Assembly (NCBI RefSeq): GCF_009762325.1
Contig: NZ_CP034348.1
Span: forward strand, 1,308,501 to 1,372,500
Origin: Roseovarius faecimaris
GTDB taxonomy: Bacteria; Pseudomonadota; Alphaproteobacteria; Rhodobacterales; Rhodobacteraceae
Reading direction: 5' to 3'
Length of the DNA stretch: 64,000 bases
Part shown: one piece after another, positions 1-9,328 of the stretch
Position numbering within the stretch: the first letter of the stretch is position 1
Layout: each line of letters begins with the position of its first letter
Notes under the pieces: generated by a model
Told to the model about the DNA's origin: nothing
Databases searched by the model: none
What the model saw: only the letters and a program-made list of their open reading frames with translations
Made by a program: the position numbers and the translations under genes

Positions 1-137
1 GCATCTTTCTGGCGGTGGTGCATATCAAGGGCATCGGCAAACCCGATATGAGCCTGCGCTCGTTCACATATGTGGCGGGCTGGCTCATTTGTCTCATCCT
101 GGCGCTTCTCGCCATTTTTGCAGCCATAGGCGGGTAG
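1..137 (+). CDS. C-terminal end of a small membrane protein (partial)
   Basis: The reading frame is open from the window edge (codons from base 3) to a TAG at 135-137. About 44 residues are visible. A basic segment (HIKGIGKPDM) is followed by one hydrophobic helix of about 20 residues (WLICLILALLAIFAAIG) that ends the protein. It lies just upstream of a lipoprotein gene and nuoG on the same strand, so it is probably one of the extra small reading frames of the nuo operon near nuoF. I do not recognise the family from this fragment, and the function is unknown. Confidence 0.55.
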   Translation, partial: IFLAVVHIKGIGKPDMSLRSFTYVAGWLICLILALLAIFAAIGG

Positions 138-148
138 GGGAACAGACC

Positions 149-484
149 ATGTTGCGCGCACTCATCATCTCTCTGCTCACCGTCACCCTGCTCAGCGGCT
201 GTGTCGAACGGGCCAAGCGGGTCTATTTCGACGGCAAGCATTATCCGACAAAGGGCAAGGCGGTGTCGAAGGACGATCGCAAGGCGTTTGTTGTCAATGT
301 CCGCAAGGCGTCACAGGGCATCGATGGTGCGCGCGAAGCCGGGCGGCATGGCGGCTCACGCTATTGTATCGAAACCTTCGGCACATCCGAAATCGAATGG
401 GTCGTGGGCCCGGACAGCCCGGCCGAGGCGCTGGTTGTCAGCAACGGCAATCTGCAAATGACGGGGCGCTGCGTCACGTGGTAA
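149..484 (+). CDS. Small putative lipoprotein in the nuo operon
   Basis: The protein has 111 residues. The start at 149 follows a GGGG-rich Shine-Dalgarno stretch and begins directly with a signal peptide; the longer frame from 89 would overlap the previous gene and hide it. The N-terminus MLRALIISLLTVTLLSGC is a signal peptide with a lipobox (LSGC), so acylation at Cys18 is likely. The mature part is polar, with two further Cys residues that could form a disulfide. It sits between the previous membrane protein and the DUF5333-like gene, upstream of nuoG. Extra reading frames are a known trait of alphaproteobacterial nqo/nuo operons. No function is assigned. Confidence 0.7.
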   Translation: MLRALIISLLTVTLLSGCVERAKRVYFDGKHYPTKGKAVSKDDRKAFVVNVRKASQGIDGAREAGRHGGSRYCIETFGTSEIEWVVGPDSPAEALVVSNGNLQMTGRCVTW

Positions 485-609
485 AAAATTGCAACATATC
501 AGGTGCTTGGGCGGATGATATTGTATATCAACCCGAGCTCTCCCCATGTCGGGGCAACCGGGGCGCATCCTGTGCGCGCCCGGCTGTTCGCATGGAAGGA
601 GAAACTGGT

Positions 610-1008
610 ATGCGTATGATCACCCCCCTTGTTCTGGTCGCGGCCCTGGGCGTCGGCACCGCCGCGTCAGCGGGTCTGCAGGATGAAACCGACCTCAATA
701 ACGGCTTGCTCGTGGCGGCCGTGGCCGAGAAGATTCAGCGTGAATGCTCCACCATCGGTGCCCGGATGTTCCGCGCCCGCGCCTATGCCAATGAGCTGAA
801 GGAACGCGCCGAGGCGCGCGGATACACCATGGCCGAGATCGAGGCCTATGTGGATGACAGCGACGAGAAGCGCAAAATGCGCGAACGCCGCAATGCCTAT
901 TTCAAATCGAAAGGGGCCAGCAACCTTGACCCCGACAGCCTCTGCGTGCTGGGCCACGCGGAGATCAATAAGAACAGCCCCGTGGGGCAACTGTTAAGAG
1001 CAAAGTGA
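610..1008 (+). CDS. DUF5333-like secreted protein upstream of nuoG
   Basis: The protein has 132 residues. The start at 610 is chosen because AAGGAG lies about 8 bases upstream and the protein then opens with a signal peptide (MRMITPLVLVAALGVGTAASA). The frame extends further upstream, but without a signal sequence. The mature protein begins with LNNGLLVAAVAEKIQREC and is helical and charged, with two Cys residues; this resembles the Rhodobacterales DUF5333 family found beside nuoG. It ends 6 bp before nuoG, so the two are co-transcribed. A periplasmic role linked to complex I is inferred from position only. Confidence 0.75.
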   Translation: MRMITPLVLVAALGVGTAASAGLQDETDLNNGLLVAAVAEKIQRECSTIGARMFRARAYANELKERAEARGYTMAEIEAYVDDSDEKRKMRERRNAYFKSKGASNLDPDSLCVLGHAEINKNSPVGQLLRAK

Positions 1009-1014
1009 GACCAC

Positions 1015-3027
1015 ATGTCAGACCTTCGCAAAGTCATCATCGACGATCAGGAAATCGAAGTGGACGGGGCCATGACCCTGATCCAGGCCTGTGAACAGGT
1101 GGGGGTCGAGATACCGCGCTTTTGCTATCACGAGCGGCTTAGCATCGCGGGCAACTGCCGGATGTGCCTTGTGGAAGTTGTGGGCGGGCCGCCCAAGCCC
1201 GCCGCCTCCTGTGCCATGCAGGTGCGCGACCTGCGGCCCGGCCCCGAGGGCCAGCCGCCGGTGGTCAAGACGAACTCACCCATGGTCAAGAAGGCCCGCG
1301 AAGGCGTGATGGAGTTTCTGCTCATCAACCACCCGCTGGATTGCCCGATCTGCGATCAGGGCGGCGAGTGTGATTTGCAGGATCAGGCAATGGCTTACGG
1401 GGTGGACTTCAGCCGCTTCCGCGAGCCCAAGCGTGCGGTGGACGACCTCGACCTCGGACCGCTGGTCGAAACGCATATGACCCGCTGCATCTCCTGCACC
1501 CGCTGCGTGCGCTTCACCACCGAGGTGGCGGGCATCACCCAGATGGGCCAGACCGGCCGCGGCGAGGATGCCGAGATCACGTCCTATCTGGGCGAAACGC
1601 TCGACAGCAACCTGCAGGGCAATATCATCGACCTTTGCCCGGTTGGGGCGCTGGTGTCGAAGCCCTATGCCTTCACCGCGCGGCCCTGGGAACTGCGCAA
1701 GACCGAAACGATCGACGTGATGGATGCGCTCGGCTCCAACATCCGGGTGGATTGCAAGGGCCGCGAAGTGATGCGCATCCTGCCGCGCAACCATGACGGC
1801 GTGAACGAGGAATGGATCTCCGACAAGACGCGCTTTGTCTGGGACGGGCTGCGCCGCCAGCGGCTCGACAAGCCCTATATCCGTGAGAATGGCAAGCTGC
1901 GCCCGGCCAGCTGGAGCGAGGCGCTCACGAAGGCGGCGGAGGCCGTCAAGGGAGCGAAGAGCGTGACCGGCCTCGTGGGCGATTTGGCCCCGGTCGAGGC
2001 GGCCTATGCGCTCAAGCAACTGATCGAAGGGCAGGGCGGACGCGTCGAATGCCGCACCGATGGCGCGCATCTGGTGCCGGGCAACCGGTCGGCCTATGTC
2101 GGCACGGCCGCGGTGGAAGAGATCGACAGCGCCAGGCATATCTACCTCATCGGCACCGACCCGGCGGTAGAAGCCCCCGTGCTGAACGCGCGCATCCGCA
2201 AGGCCTGGCTGGCCGGAGCCGAGGTGACCCATGTGGGCGCCGAAACCAGCTTTACCTATGACGCCAACCATATGGGAGCGGGCAACCGGTTCCTGGTCCG
2301 TCTGGTGAACGAGGCGGCGGAACAGGACGGCGCCATCGTGATCGTCGGCCAGGGTGGGCTGATGGGCGAGAACGGCGCAGGCGTTCTGAACCATGCGATG
2401 CAACTGACCGAGAAGCTGGGCGGCAAGATGCTGGTCCTTCACAGCGCGGCGGGCCGCGTCGGGGCGATGGACGCAGGCTGCACCACCGAGGGCGGGATCA
2501 CCGCGGCGCTCGACGGGGCCGACGTGATCTATAACCTGGGTGCCGATGAGATCGACATCGCACCGGGGGCCTTTGTGATCTACCAGGGCAGCCATGGCGA
2601 CCGGGGCGCGCACCGCGCGGACGTGATCCTGCCCGGGGCCGCCTATACCGAGGAACAAGGGCTGTTCGTGAACACCGAAGGCCGTCCGCAGCTTGCCCTG
2701 CGCGCCGGCCATCCGCCGGGCGAGGCCAAGGAAAACTGGGCGATCCTGCGGGCGCTGTCGGGCGAGATGGGCGCAACATTGCCCTTTGATAACCTGGCGC
2801 AGCTGCGCACGGCGCTGGTGGGTGAGGTGCCGCATCTGGCGCAGATCGACGAGGTGCCGGAAAACGCGTGGGAGATGGTCCCCGCCGCCGAGCTGGGCAA
2901 AGGGCATATGCCCGCCGCGATCGGTGATTTCTACCTGACCAACCCGATCGCCCGCGCCTCGGCCCTGATGGCCGAGCTCAGCGCCAACGCCAAGGCGCGC
3001 GCCAACCCGCCGGTTGCCGCCGAGTAA
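1015..3027 (+). CDS. nuoG: NADH-quinone oxidoreductase subunit G
   Basis: This is the 670-residue iron-sulfur subunit of the complex I peripheral arm, passing electrons from NuoF towards NuoI and NuoB. The N-terminal ferredoxin-like domain carries the N1b [2Fe-2S] cysteines ([16 protein letters not shown], then AASC). It is followed by the His-Cys3 N5 motif ([14 protein letters not shown]) and the N4 [4Fe-4S] motif (CISCTRC, with a distal DLCPVGAL). The rest is a molybdopterin-oxidoreductase-like domain without an obvious cofactor site, as is normal. Length fits alphaproteobacterial Nqo3. Its TAA overlaps the next ATG by one base, indicating translational coupling. Confidence 0.97.
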   Translation: MSDLRKVIIDDQEIEVDGAMTLIQACEQVGVEIPRFCYHERLSIAGNCRMCLVEVVGGPPKPAASCAMQVRDLRPGPEGQPPVVKTNSPMVKKAREGVMEFLLINHPLDCPICDQGGECDLQDQAMAYGVDFSRFREPKRAVDDLDLGPLVETHMTRCISCTRCVRFTTEVAGITQMGQTGRGEDAEITSYLGETLDSNLQGNIIDLCPVGALVSKPYAFTARPWELRKTETIDVMDALGSNIRVDCKGREVMRILPRNHDGVNEEWISDKTRFVWDGLRRQRLDKPYIRENGKLRPASWSEALTKAAEAVKGAKSVTGLVGDLAPVEAAYALKQLIEGQGGRVECRTDGAHLVPGNRSAYVGTAAVEEIDSARHIYLIGTDPAVEAPVLNARIRKAWLAGAEVTHVGAETSFTYDANHMGAGNRFLVRLVNEAAEQDGAIVIVGQGGLMGENGAGVLNHAMQLTEKLGGKMLVLHSAAGRVGAMDAGCTTEGGITAALDGADVIYNLGADEIDIAPGAFVIYQGSHGDRGAHRADVILPGAAYTEEQGLFVNTEGRPQLALRAGHPPGEAKENWAILRALSGEMGATLPFDNLAQLRTALVGEVPHLAQIDEVPENAWEMVPAAELGKGHMPAAIGDFYLTNPIARASALMAELSANAKARANPPVAAE

Positions 3028-3431
3028 TGCGCACCGCCGCCGCCATAACACCTGTGTCGCTCGCCATGATCGGCGCGCTGGGGGGCTGTCAGGCCACGTC
3101 GCCTGACACCGTCACCCGCTTTGCGCCGGACTATCGCGGCATTGAGACACGGCTTCTGGACGGCGATTTGGTGAATTTCCGGGTGGAAATGACGGGTGCG
3201 CGCAACCGTGGGGATGTCGCGCGCTATGCCGAATGCGCCGCAGCGCAATACACGCTGATCCGGGGCTATGGTTTTGCGCGGCATTTGCGCACGACCGTGT
3301 CGGAACAGGGTGGCATCTGGCGCGGCGATGCGGTTTATACGATCTCGCCGGACCTGCCCGACGGGCTGAAAAAAATCGACGCGGAAGTCGTCGCCGCCGA
3401 CTGTGCGGAAAACGGAATACCGATGGTATGA
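3027..3431 (+). CDS. Putative lipoprotein between nuoG and nuoH
   Basis: The protein has 134 residues, and its start overlaps the nuoG stop by one base. The N-terminus is hydrophobic and ends in a lipobox-like GALGGC, so a lipoprotein signal is likely. The mature part has a Cys pair (AECAAAQ near residue 71 and AADCAEN near residue 127) and no membrane segment. The gene is inside the nuo operon and ends 7 bp before nuoH. I do not recognise the family. It probably corresponds to one of the unidentified reading frames reported in Paracoccus-type nqo clusters. The function is unknown. Confidence 0.7.
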   Translation: MRTAAAITPVSLAMIGALGGCQATSPDTVTRFAPDYRGIETRLLDGDLVNFRVEMTGARNRGDVARYAECAAAQYTLIRGYGFARHLRTTVSEQGGIWRGDAVYTISPDLPDGLKKIDAEVVAADCAENGIPMV

Positions 3432-3438
3432 GGGACTG

Positions 3439-4476
3439 ATGGCTGAATTCTTTACAACCCCGCTCGGGACATTCGTGATTATCCTGGCCCAATGCCTTGC
3501 GGTGCTGGGCTTCGTGATGATCAGCCTCTTGTTCCTTGTCTATGGCGACCGCAAGATCTGGGCCGCCGTTCAGATGCGCCGCGGGCCCAACGTGGTGGGC
3601 ACGTTCGGCCTGCTGCAATCGGTGGCCGACGCGCTGAAATACGTGGTCAAGGAAGTGGTGGTGCCAGCAGGCGCCGACAAGCCGGTCTTCTTCCTGGCGC
3701 CCATGACCAGCTTCGTGCTGGCGGTGATCGCCTGGGCGGTGATCCCGTTCAATGAGGGCTGGGTGATCTCTGACATTAACGTCGCCATCCTCTATGTCTT
3801 CGCCATGTCCTCGCTGGAGGTTTACGGCGTGATCATGGGCGGCTGGGCGTCGAACTCCAAATACCCGTTCCTGGGCTCGTTGCGCTCGGCGGCGCAGATG
3901 ATCTCCTACGAGGTGTCCATCGGTTTGATCATCATCGGTGTGATCATTTCGACGGGCAGCATGAATTTCGGCGCCATCGTGTCCGCGCAGGACACCGCCT
4001 ATGGCTTCTTCGGATGGTACTGGCTGCCGCATCTGCCGATGGTGTTCCTGTTCTTCATCTCCTGCCTGGCCGAAACGAACCGGCCTCCCTTCGACCTGCC
4101 CGAGGCGGAATCGGAACTCGTCGCGGGCTATCAGGTGGAATATTCCGCAACGCCCTTCCTTTTGTTCATGGCGGGCGAATATATCGCCATCTTCCTGATG
4201 TGCGCGCTCACCTCGCTTCTGTTCTTCGGCGGTTGGCTCTCGCCCATCCCGGGTATCCCCGACGGGGTGCTCTGGATGATTGCCAAGATGGCCTTCTTCT
4301 TCTTCATCTTCGCCATGGTGAAGGCGATCACCCCGCGGTATCGCTATGACCAGCTCATGCGCATCGGCTGGAAAGTATTCCTGCCGCTCAGCCTGGCCTG
4401 GGTCGTGATCGTGTCCTTCCTGGCGAAGTTCGAAGTCTTCGGCGCCTTCTGGGCCCGCTACGCGATGGGAGGCTGA
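3439..4476 (+). CDS. nuoH: NADH-quinone oxidoreductase subunit H
   Basis: NuoH (345 residues) is the membrane subunit that joins the peripheral arm to the proton-pumping arm and forms much of the quinone tunnel. The start [10 protein letters not shown] at 3439 is preceded by GAGGGA; an earlier in-frame start at 3403 would overlap the previous gene. The family signatures are present: [16 protein letters not shown] near residue 42, and the acidic cytoplasmic loop [18 protein letters not shown] followed by EYSATPF. It has about eight hydrophobic helices. A methyltransferase gene follows after 8 bp instead of nuoI directly. Confidence 0.97.
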   Translation: MAEFFTTPLGTFVIILAQCLAVLGFVMISLLFLVYGDRKIWAAVQMRRGPNVVGTFGLLQSVADALKYVVKEVVVPAGADKPVFFLAPMTSFVLAVIAWAVIPFNEGWVISDINVAILYVFAMSSLEVYGVIMGGWASNSKYPFLGSLRSAAQMISYEVSIGLIIIGVIISTGSMNFGAIVSAQDTAYGFFGWYWLPHLPMVFLFFISCLAETNRPPFDLPEAESELVAGYQVEYSATPFLLFMAGEYIAIFLMCALTSLLFFGGWLSPIPGIPDGVLWMIAKMAFFFFIFAMVKAITPRYRYDQLMRIGWKVFLPLSLAWVVIVSFLAKFEVFGAFWARYAMGG

Positions 4477-4484
4477 TCACGGTC

Positions 4485-5252
4485 ATGGGTGTCGACTACG
4501 TCCTTTTTGACAGGCTGGTAGAGCTTTCGACCCGGTTCAAACCGGAAGGTCGGACGCTTATGCTTGGCCGTCAGGCGTTCGGTATCCAGACAAGGTATCG
4601 CCAGATGTACGAGGCCACGCTCAAGCGTCACGGGATCGACGCCAAGCGGTTCGATTTCCTGCAAGAGGACGGTTTTGCCGAAACGCTGATGCGCCGCCTC
4701 GGCTTTGGCGAGATCGAGACGATGGATTTCTCTGATTACGAAGGCGCGCAGGTGATCCATGACCTGAACACGCTGCCCGATGAGAGCCTTGAGAACCAGT
4801 TCGACCTGATCTTTGACGGTGGCACGGTGGAGCATGTGTTCAACGTGCCCAACGAGCTGGAAGGTATCTTTCGGATGCTGAAACCCGGCGGGCGGTTCGT
4901 GTCGGCCAACGGGCTGAACGGCTGGTATGGCCACGGTATGTATCAGTTCAACCCCGAGCTGGTCTGGACCTTCTGGGGCCGCGCCTGCAATTGCCGCGTC
5001 ATCGACTGCCGCGCCGTTCCGGTGGAGCCCGATCAGGACTTCAGCCAGGTGGAGTTTCAGGATCCGGCGCTGACCGGGCATCGCCTGTGGCTCAAGGGCA
5101 AGATCGGGCCGGGGCGCACCTATCTTTATTACGAGGTGGAAAAGACCGACGAGTCCCACCTGCCGACATTCGCGCTGCAAAGCGATTATGAAACCAAATG
5201 GGCCGGGCATGACACTGCCGGCGAGACCAGACTGCAACAGGCGAGGGGCTGA
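4485..5252 (+). CDS. Class I SAM-dependent methyltransferase inside the nuo operon
   Basis: The protein has 255 residues. The central part reads FDLIFDGGTVEHVFNVPNE and then FRMLKPGGRFV, which match motif II and the post-strand-5 motif of class I methyltransferases (compare Methyltransf_11/23). The usual N-terminal GxGxG SAM loop is not obvious. In its place is LMLGRQAFGIQ near residue 26, so SAM binding may be atypical. The gene lies between nuoH (8 bp) and nuoI (3 bp) on the same strand and must be co-transcribed with them. A role in complex I assembly or subunit methylation, comparable to mitochondrial NDUFAF5/NDUFAF7, is inference only. Confidence 0.75.
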   Translation: MGVDYVLFDRLVELSTRFKPEGRTLMLGRQAFGIQTRYRQMYEATLKRHGIDAKRFDFLQEDGFAETLMRRLGFGEIETMDFSDYEGAQVIHDLNTLPDESLENQFDLIFDGGTVEHVFNVPNELEGIFRMLKPGGRFVSANGLNGWYGHGMYQFNPELVWTFWGRACNCRVIDCRAVPVEPDQDFSQVEFQDPALTGHRLWLKGKIGPGRTYLYYEVEKTDESHLPTFALQSDYETKWAGHDTAGETRLQQARG

Positions 5253-5255
5253 GAC

Positions 5256-5750
5256 ATGACCCAGATCGATTATGGACGTGCTGCCGGGTATTTCCTGCTC
5301 AAGGATTTCTTCGTCGGCTTCAAGCTGGGGCTGAAGTATTTCTTCGCCCCCAAGGCCACGCTGAATTACCCGCATGAAAAGGGGCCGCTTTCCCCGCGCT
5401 TTCGCGGCGAACATGCCCTGCGCCGTTATCCTAATGGCGAGGAGCGCTGCATTGCCTGCAAACTCTGCGAGGCGATCTGCCCGGCGCAGGCGATCACCAT
5501 CGACGCCGAGCCGCGCGATGACGGCTCCCGCCGGACCACCCGCTATGACATCGACATGACGAAATGCATCTATTGCGGCTTCTGTCAGGAGGCCTGCCCG
5601 GTCGATGCCATCGTCGAAGGGCCAAACTTCGAGTTTGCCACCGAAACCCGCGAGGAGCTGTTCTACGACAAGGCCAAGCTTCTGGAAAACGGCGATCGCT
5701 GGGAAGCCGAGATCGCCCGCAACCTCGAACTGGACGCACCGTACAGATGA
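5256..5750 (+). CDS. nuoI: NADH-quinone oxidoreductase subunit I
   Basis: NuoI (164 residues) is the TYKY-type ferredoxin subunit carrying clusters N6a and N6b. Two 4Fe-4S motifs are complete: [16 protein letters not shown] near residue 66 and [16 protein letters not shown] near residue 105. The N-terminal amphipathic stretch ([18 protein letters not shown]) anchors it to the membrane. Its TGA overlaps the ATG of the next gene (ATGA), which couples their translation. Length is normal for alphaproteobacteria. Confidence 0.97.
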   Translation: MTQIDYGRAAGYFLLKDFFVGFKLGLKYFFAPKATLNYPHEKGPLSPRFRGEHALRRYPNGEERCIACKLCEAICPAQAITIDAEPRDDGSRRTTRYDIDMTKCIYCGFCQEACPVDAIVEGPNFEFATETREELFYDKAKLLENGDRWEAEIARNLELDAPYR

Positions 5751-6160
5751 GCAACCCCACGAACCCCTTCGAGGCCATGATGGCCCAGGCGCAGGAGATG
5801 GTGAAAGCCATGAATCCGGCGATGGAAAGCTTCTCGCCCAAGGGGTTTGAAAGCCTGTGGCCGACCATGCCCAAGGAATTCATGGAAATGGCCTTTGGCA
5901 AGGGGTTGAACAAGGACGGTCTGGATGCCAAGACGCGGCTGCTGATCACGCTTGCGGGGCTCACCATGCTGGGCGCGCAAAGTGCCACACAGATGCGCAT
6001 GACCGTGCGCCACGCGCTCGAGGCCGGGGCCACAAAAGATGAGATTGCCGAAACCATCGGGATGATGTCGATGTTTGCCGGTATCCCGTCCATGACCCGC
6101 GCGATGGAATATGCGCGCGAGGTGCTCGACGGGGACAATAAAGAGGACGAAACGTCATGA
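5747..6160 (+). CDS. Carboxymuconolactone decarboxylase (CMD)-family protein
   Basis: The protein has 137 residues. The start at 5747 overlaps the nuoI stop (ATGA), and the stop overlaps the nuoJ start in the same way, so the gene is embedded in the operon. The segment [20 protein letters not shown] followed by [20 protein letters not shown] is the CMD/AhpD-like helical fold. The CxxC of AhpD-type peroxidases is absent, so no peroxidase activity is expected. The N-terminus is Met-rich. A CMD-family gene at this operon position is, as far as I recall, usual in Rhodobacteraceae. Its role in complex I biogenesis is unknown. Confidence 0.8.
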   Translation: MSNPTNPFEAMMAQAQEMVKAMNPAMESFSPKGFESLWPTMPKEFMEMAFGKGLNKDGLDAKTRLLITLAGLTMLGAQSATQMRMTVRHALEAGATKDEIAETIGMMSMFAGIPSMTRAMEYAREVLDGDNKEDETS

Positions 6161-6765
6161 CTTTTGCAGCTATCGCCTTCTACCTCTTTGCCGTTTCGGC
6201 CATTGTTGGCGGGCTTTTCACCGTGATCAGCCGCAACCCGGTGCATTCGGTGCTCTGGCTGATCCTGGCCTTTATCAGCTCTGCCGGACTCTTCGTGCTT
6301 CTGGGGGCCGAGTTCGTCGCCATGCTGCTGATCATCGTCTATGTCGGCGCGGTCATGGTGCTGTTCCTCTTCGTCGTCATGATGCTCGACGTGGATTTCG
6401 CCGAGCTGAAGGCGGAGATGGCCAAGTATATGCCGCTGGCGCTGCTGATCGGGGTGATCATCCTGATGCAGATCGGCATGGCCTATGGCGCGTGGGAGAC
6501 CGCGGAAGGCGCCGAAGCTGCGCGCGGGGCCGTGGCCCCTGTGGGGGTGACCAATACCGAGGCGCTCGGCCTCTTGCTCTATGACAAATACTTCCTGCTG
6601 TTCCAACTTGCGGGGCTGATCCTGCTGGTGGCCATGATCGGCGCCATCATGCTGACCCTGCGCCACCGCTCTGACATCAAACGCCAGAACGTGCTGGCGC
6701 AGATGTACCGCGATCCGGCCAAGGCGATGGAGCTGCGGGACGTGAAACCGGGGCAGGGGCTCTGA
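6157..6765 (+). CDS. nuoJ: NADH-quinone oxidoreductase subunit J
   Basis: NuoJ (202 residues) is a membrane-arm subunit with five predicted helices. The conserved third-helix segment [21 protein letters not shown] is present. A 25-residue loop rich in Glu and Ala (residues about 110-130) separates helices 4 and 5, and the tail [18 protein letters not shown] is typical for alphaproteobacteria. The start overlaps the CMD gene. Unlike its neighbours it is followed by a 99-bp spacer before nuoK, which contains a perfect palindrome (separate entry). Confidence 0.96.
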   Translation: MTFAAIAFYLFAVSAIVGGLFTVISRNPVHSVLWLILAFISSAGLFVLLGAEFVAMLLIIVYVGAVMVLFLFVVMMLDVDFAELKAEMAKYMPLALLIGVIILMQIGMAYGAWETAEGAEAARGAVAPVGVTNTEALGLLLYDKYFLLFQLAGLILLVAMIGAIMLTLRHRSDIKRQNVLAQMYRDPAKAMELRDVKPGQGL

Positions 6766-6779
6766 GGCAAAGAATAGGC

Positions 6780-6798
6780 CCCCGGATCAGATCCGGGG
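6780..6798. repeat. 19-nt perfect palindrome in the nuoJ-nuoK spacer
   Basis: CCCCGGATC, one A, then GATCCGGGG form a perfect inverted repeat followed by CATGACGG. This is the only sizeable gap (99 bp) between nuo genes in the window. In RNA it would form a 9-bp GC-rich stem with almost no loop. There is no T-tract, so it is not a classical terminator. The sequence resembles the CCGGATC-type palindromes I recall as scattered in alphaproteobacterial intergenic DNA. It could affect mRNA processing or stability between nuoJ and nuoK. Confidence 0.7.
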
Positions 6799-6864
6799 CA
6801 TGACGGACAAAAGACGACCGGGGCCGATGAGACCCCACAGATAAGAGAACCGAGGGACGACGAC

Positions 6865-7170
6865 ATGATAGGAATTGAGCATTACCTGACGGTGGCGGCG
6901 GCGCTGTTCGTCATCGGCATCTTCGGCCTCTTCCTGAACCGGAAGAACATCATCATCCTGCTCATGTCGATCGAGCTGATGCTGCTTTCGGTCAATATCA
7001 ACCTGGTGGCCTTCTCCAGCTTTGCCGGAGATCTTGTCGGCCAGGTCTTCACCCTCTTTGTGCTGACCGTGGCCGCCGCCGAGGCCGCCATTGGCCTTGC
7101 GATCCTGGTCTGCTTCTTCCGCAACCGCGGCACGATCGCGGTCGAAGATGTCAACGTGATGAAAGGCTGA
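6865..7170 (+). CDS. nuoK: NADH-quinone oxidoreductase subunit K
   Basis: NuoK (101 residues) has three transmembrane helices and is the antiporter-linked subunit homologous to MrpC. The membrane glutamates of the family are seen in [17 protein letters not shown] (helix 2, near residue 36) and [13 protein letters not shown] (helix 3, near residue 70). Length and hydropathy match the family exactly. The start at 6865 follows GAGGGA. The stop is 4 bp before nuoL. Confidence 0.97.
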   Translation: MIGIEHYLTVAAALFVIGIFGLFLNRKNIIILLMSIELMLLSVNINLVAFSSFAGDLVGQVFTLFVLTVAAAEAAIGLAILVCFFRNRGTIAVEDVNVMKG

Positions 7171-7174
7171 GACG

Positions 7175-9328
7175 ATGGAGCAAACAATCCTCTTCGCGCC
7201 TCTCATCGGGGCCATCATCGCGGGGTTCGGCTGGCGCATCATTGGTGATGTGGCGGCGCAATGGGTCACCACCGGCCTGTTGTTCCTGGCCGCGATCCTG
7301 AGCTGGATCGTGTTCCTGGGCCTGGGCGACGAAACCCAGCATATCCACATCCTGGACTGGGTGCAGTCCGGCACGCTCGATACAAGCTGGTCGATCCGGC
7401 TGGACCGGCTGACCGCGATCATGCTGATCGTCGTCACCACCGTCTCGGCGCTCGTCCATCTCTATTCCATGGGCTACATGGCGCATGACGAAAACTTCCG
7501 CGAGGATGAGAGCTATCGCCCGCGCTTCTTCGCCTATCTCAGCCTCTTCACCTTCGCCATGCTCATGCTGGTCACCGCCGATAACCTCGTGCAGATGTTC
7601 TTCGGCTGGGAGGGTGTGGGCCTCGCCTCTTACCTTCTGATCGGCTTCTACTTCCGCAAACCCAGCGCCAATGCCGCCTCGATCAAGGCCTTCGTGGTCA
7701 ACCGGGTGGGCGATTTCGGCTTTGCCCTGGGCATTTTCGCGATCTACTTCCTGGTCGACAGCGTCAAGTTCGATGACATTTTCGCCGCCGCCCAGCAGCT
7801 TTCGGAAACGCAGCTGACCTTCCTGTGGACCGAATGGAACGCGGCCAACCTGATTGCCGTGCTGCTCTTTATCGGGGCCATGGGTAAATCGGCACAGCTC
7901 TTCCTGCACACCTGGCTGCCTGACGCGATGGAAGGCCCGACGCCGGTGTCGGCGCTGATCCACGCGGCCACGATGGTGACGGCGGGCGTGTTCCTTGTCT
8001 GCCGTATGTCGCCGCTGATTGAATACGCCCCTGATGCCAAGGCGCTGATCACCTTCCTCGGCGCCTCCACGGCCTTCTTTGCGGCCACGGTGGGCCTGGT
8101 GCAGAACGATATCAAACGCGTCATCGCCTATTCCACCTGTTCGCAGCTGGGGTACATGTTCGTGGCCGCGGGCGTGGGCGTCTACTCGGTGGCCATGTTC
8201 CACCTCTTCACCCACGCGTTCTTCAAGGCGATGCTGTTTCTTGGCGCCGGCTCGGTCATCCACGGGATGCATCACGAGCAGGACATGCGCAACTATGGCG
8301 GACTTCGCAAGAAGCTGCCGGTGACCTTCTGGGCCATGCTGATCGGCACGCTGGCCATCACCGGTGTGGGCATTCCGCTGACGACCATCGGTTTTGCTGG
8401 GTTCCTCTCCAAGGACGCGGTGATCGAAAGCGCCTATGCGGGCACGGCGGGCGGCTATGCCTTCTGGATGCTCGTGGTGGCGGCGCTCTTTACCAGCTTC
8501 TACAGCTGGCGGCTGATGTTCCTGACCTTCTGGGGCAAGCCGCGCGGCGACAAGCACACCCATGAACATGCCCATGAAAGCCCCGCGGTCATGCTGGTCC
8601 CGCTTGGCGTGCTGGCCATCGGCTCCGTGCTGGCCGGGATGGTCTGGTACAACAGCTTCTTCGGCAAGACCGACGAGGTGGCCAAATTCTTCAACGTGCC
8701 CTATCACGCCGAGGCCGCACATGGCGATGCGCATGGCGATGATCACGGCGAGGCCAAGGATGACGGGCATGGCGACGACGGCCATGGCGAGGCCGCCACG
8801 AAAGAGGCGGATGAGCATGCCGGGGAGAAGAAAGACAAAGACGCCAAGCCGCATTACGTGCTCGCGGGTAACCCGGGCGACGGGGCAATCTATGCGGCCG
8901 CCGACAACGACATCCTGAACGAGGCGCATTACGTGCCGAAATGGGTCAAGGTCAGCCCGTTCATCGCGATGATCATCGGACTGGTCACGGCCTATTGGTT
9001 CTATATCGTCAATCCGTCGATCCCGCGCCGCCTGGCGGAAAACCAGCGCCCGCTCTACCTGTTCCTGCTGAACAAGTGGTATTTCGACGAGATCTACGAC
9101 TTCCTTTTCGTCCGGCCGGCCATGTGGCTTGGCAAAGCCTTCTGGAAGAAGGGGGACGGCACTGTCATCGACGGCTCGATCAACGGGGTTGCGATGGGGA
9201 TCATCCCCTTCTTCACCCGGCTCGCTGGCCGGGCACAATCGGGCTACATCTTTACCTATGCGTTCGCCATGGTGATCGGGATCGCGGTGCTTATCACCTG
9301 GATGACGATCTCGGGGGGGGCTGAATAA
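7175..9328 (+). CDS. nuoL: NADH-quinone oxidoreductase subunit L
   Basis: NuoL (717 residues) is the distal antiporter-like proton-pumping subunit, with the long lateral helix at its C-terminus. The proton_antipo core is clear: [19 protein letters not shown] (helix 5), [20 protein letters not shown] (helix 7) and [21 protein letters not shown]. An unusual feature is a His/Asp-rich soluble insert near residues 510-565 with repeated HGD and HGE units, and a second His cluster (HTHEHAHE) near residue 461. The stop TAA overlaps the nuoM ATG by one base. Confidence 0.97.
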   Translation: MEQTILFAPLIGAIIAGFGWRIIGDVAAQWVTTGLLFLAAILSWIVFLGLGDETQHIHILDWVQSGTLDTSWSIRLDRLTAIMLIVVTTVSALVHLYSMGYMAHDENFREDESYRPRFFAYLSLFTFAMLMLVTADNLVQMFFGWEGVGLASYLLIGFYFRKPSANAASIKAFVVNRVGDFGFALGIFAIYFLVDSVKFDDIFAAAQQLSETQLTFLWTEWNAANLIAVLLFIGAMGKSAQLFLHTWLPDAMEGPTPVSALIHAATMVTAGVFLVCRMSPLIEYAPDAKALITFLGASTAFFAATVGLVQNDIKRVIAYSTCSQLGYMFVAAGVGVYSVAMFHLFTHAFFKAMLFLGAGSVIHGMHHEQDMRNYGGLRKKLPVTFWAMLIGTLAITGVGIPLTTIGFAGFLSKDAVIESAYAGTAGGYAFWMLVVAALFTSFYSWRLMFLTFWGKPRGDKHTHEHAHESPAVMLVPLGVLAIGSVLAGMVWYNSFFGKTDEVAKFFNVPYHAEAAHGDAHGDDHGEAKDDGHGDDGHGEAATKEADEHAGEKKDKDAKPHYVLAGNPGDGAIYAAADNDILNEAHYVPKWVKVSPFIAMIIGLVTAYWFYIVNPSIPRRLAENQRPLYLFLLNKWYFDEIYDFLFVRPAMWLGKAFWKKGDGTVIDGSINGVAMGIIPFFTRLAGRAQSGYIFTYAFAMVIGIAVLITWMTISGGAE

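Noticed and set aside
1276..3051. Long open frame on the minus strand opposite nuoG (591 residues)
   Set aside because: Mirror frame of a high-GC gene: low-complexity His/Arg/Ala-rich product with no domain, wholly covered by nuoG.
7151..9238. Minus-strand open frame of 695 residues opposite nuoL
   Set aside because: Composition is Arg/His/Asp-rich without any recognisable motif; nuoL on the other strand is certain.
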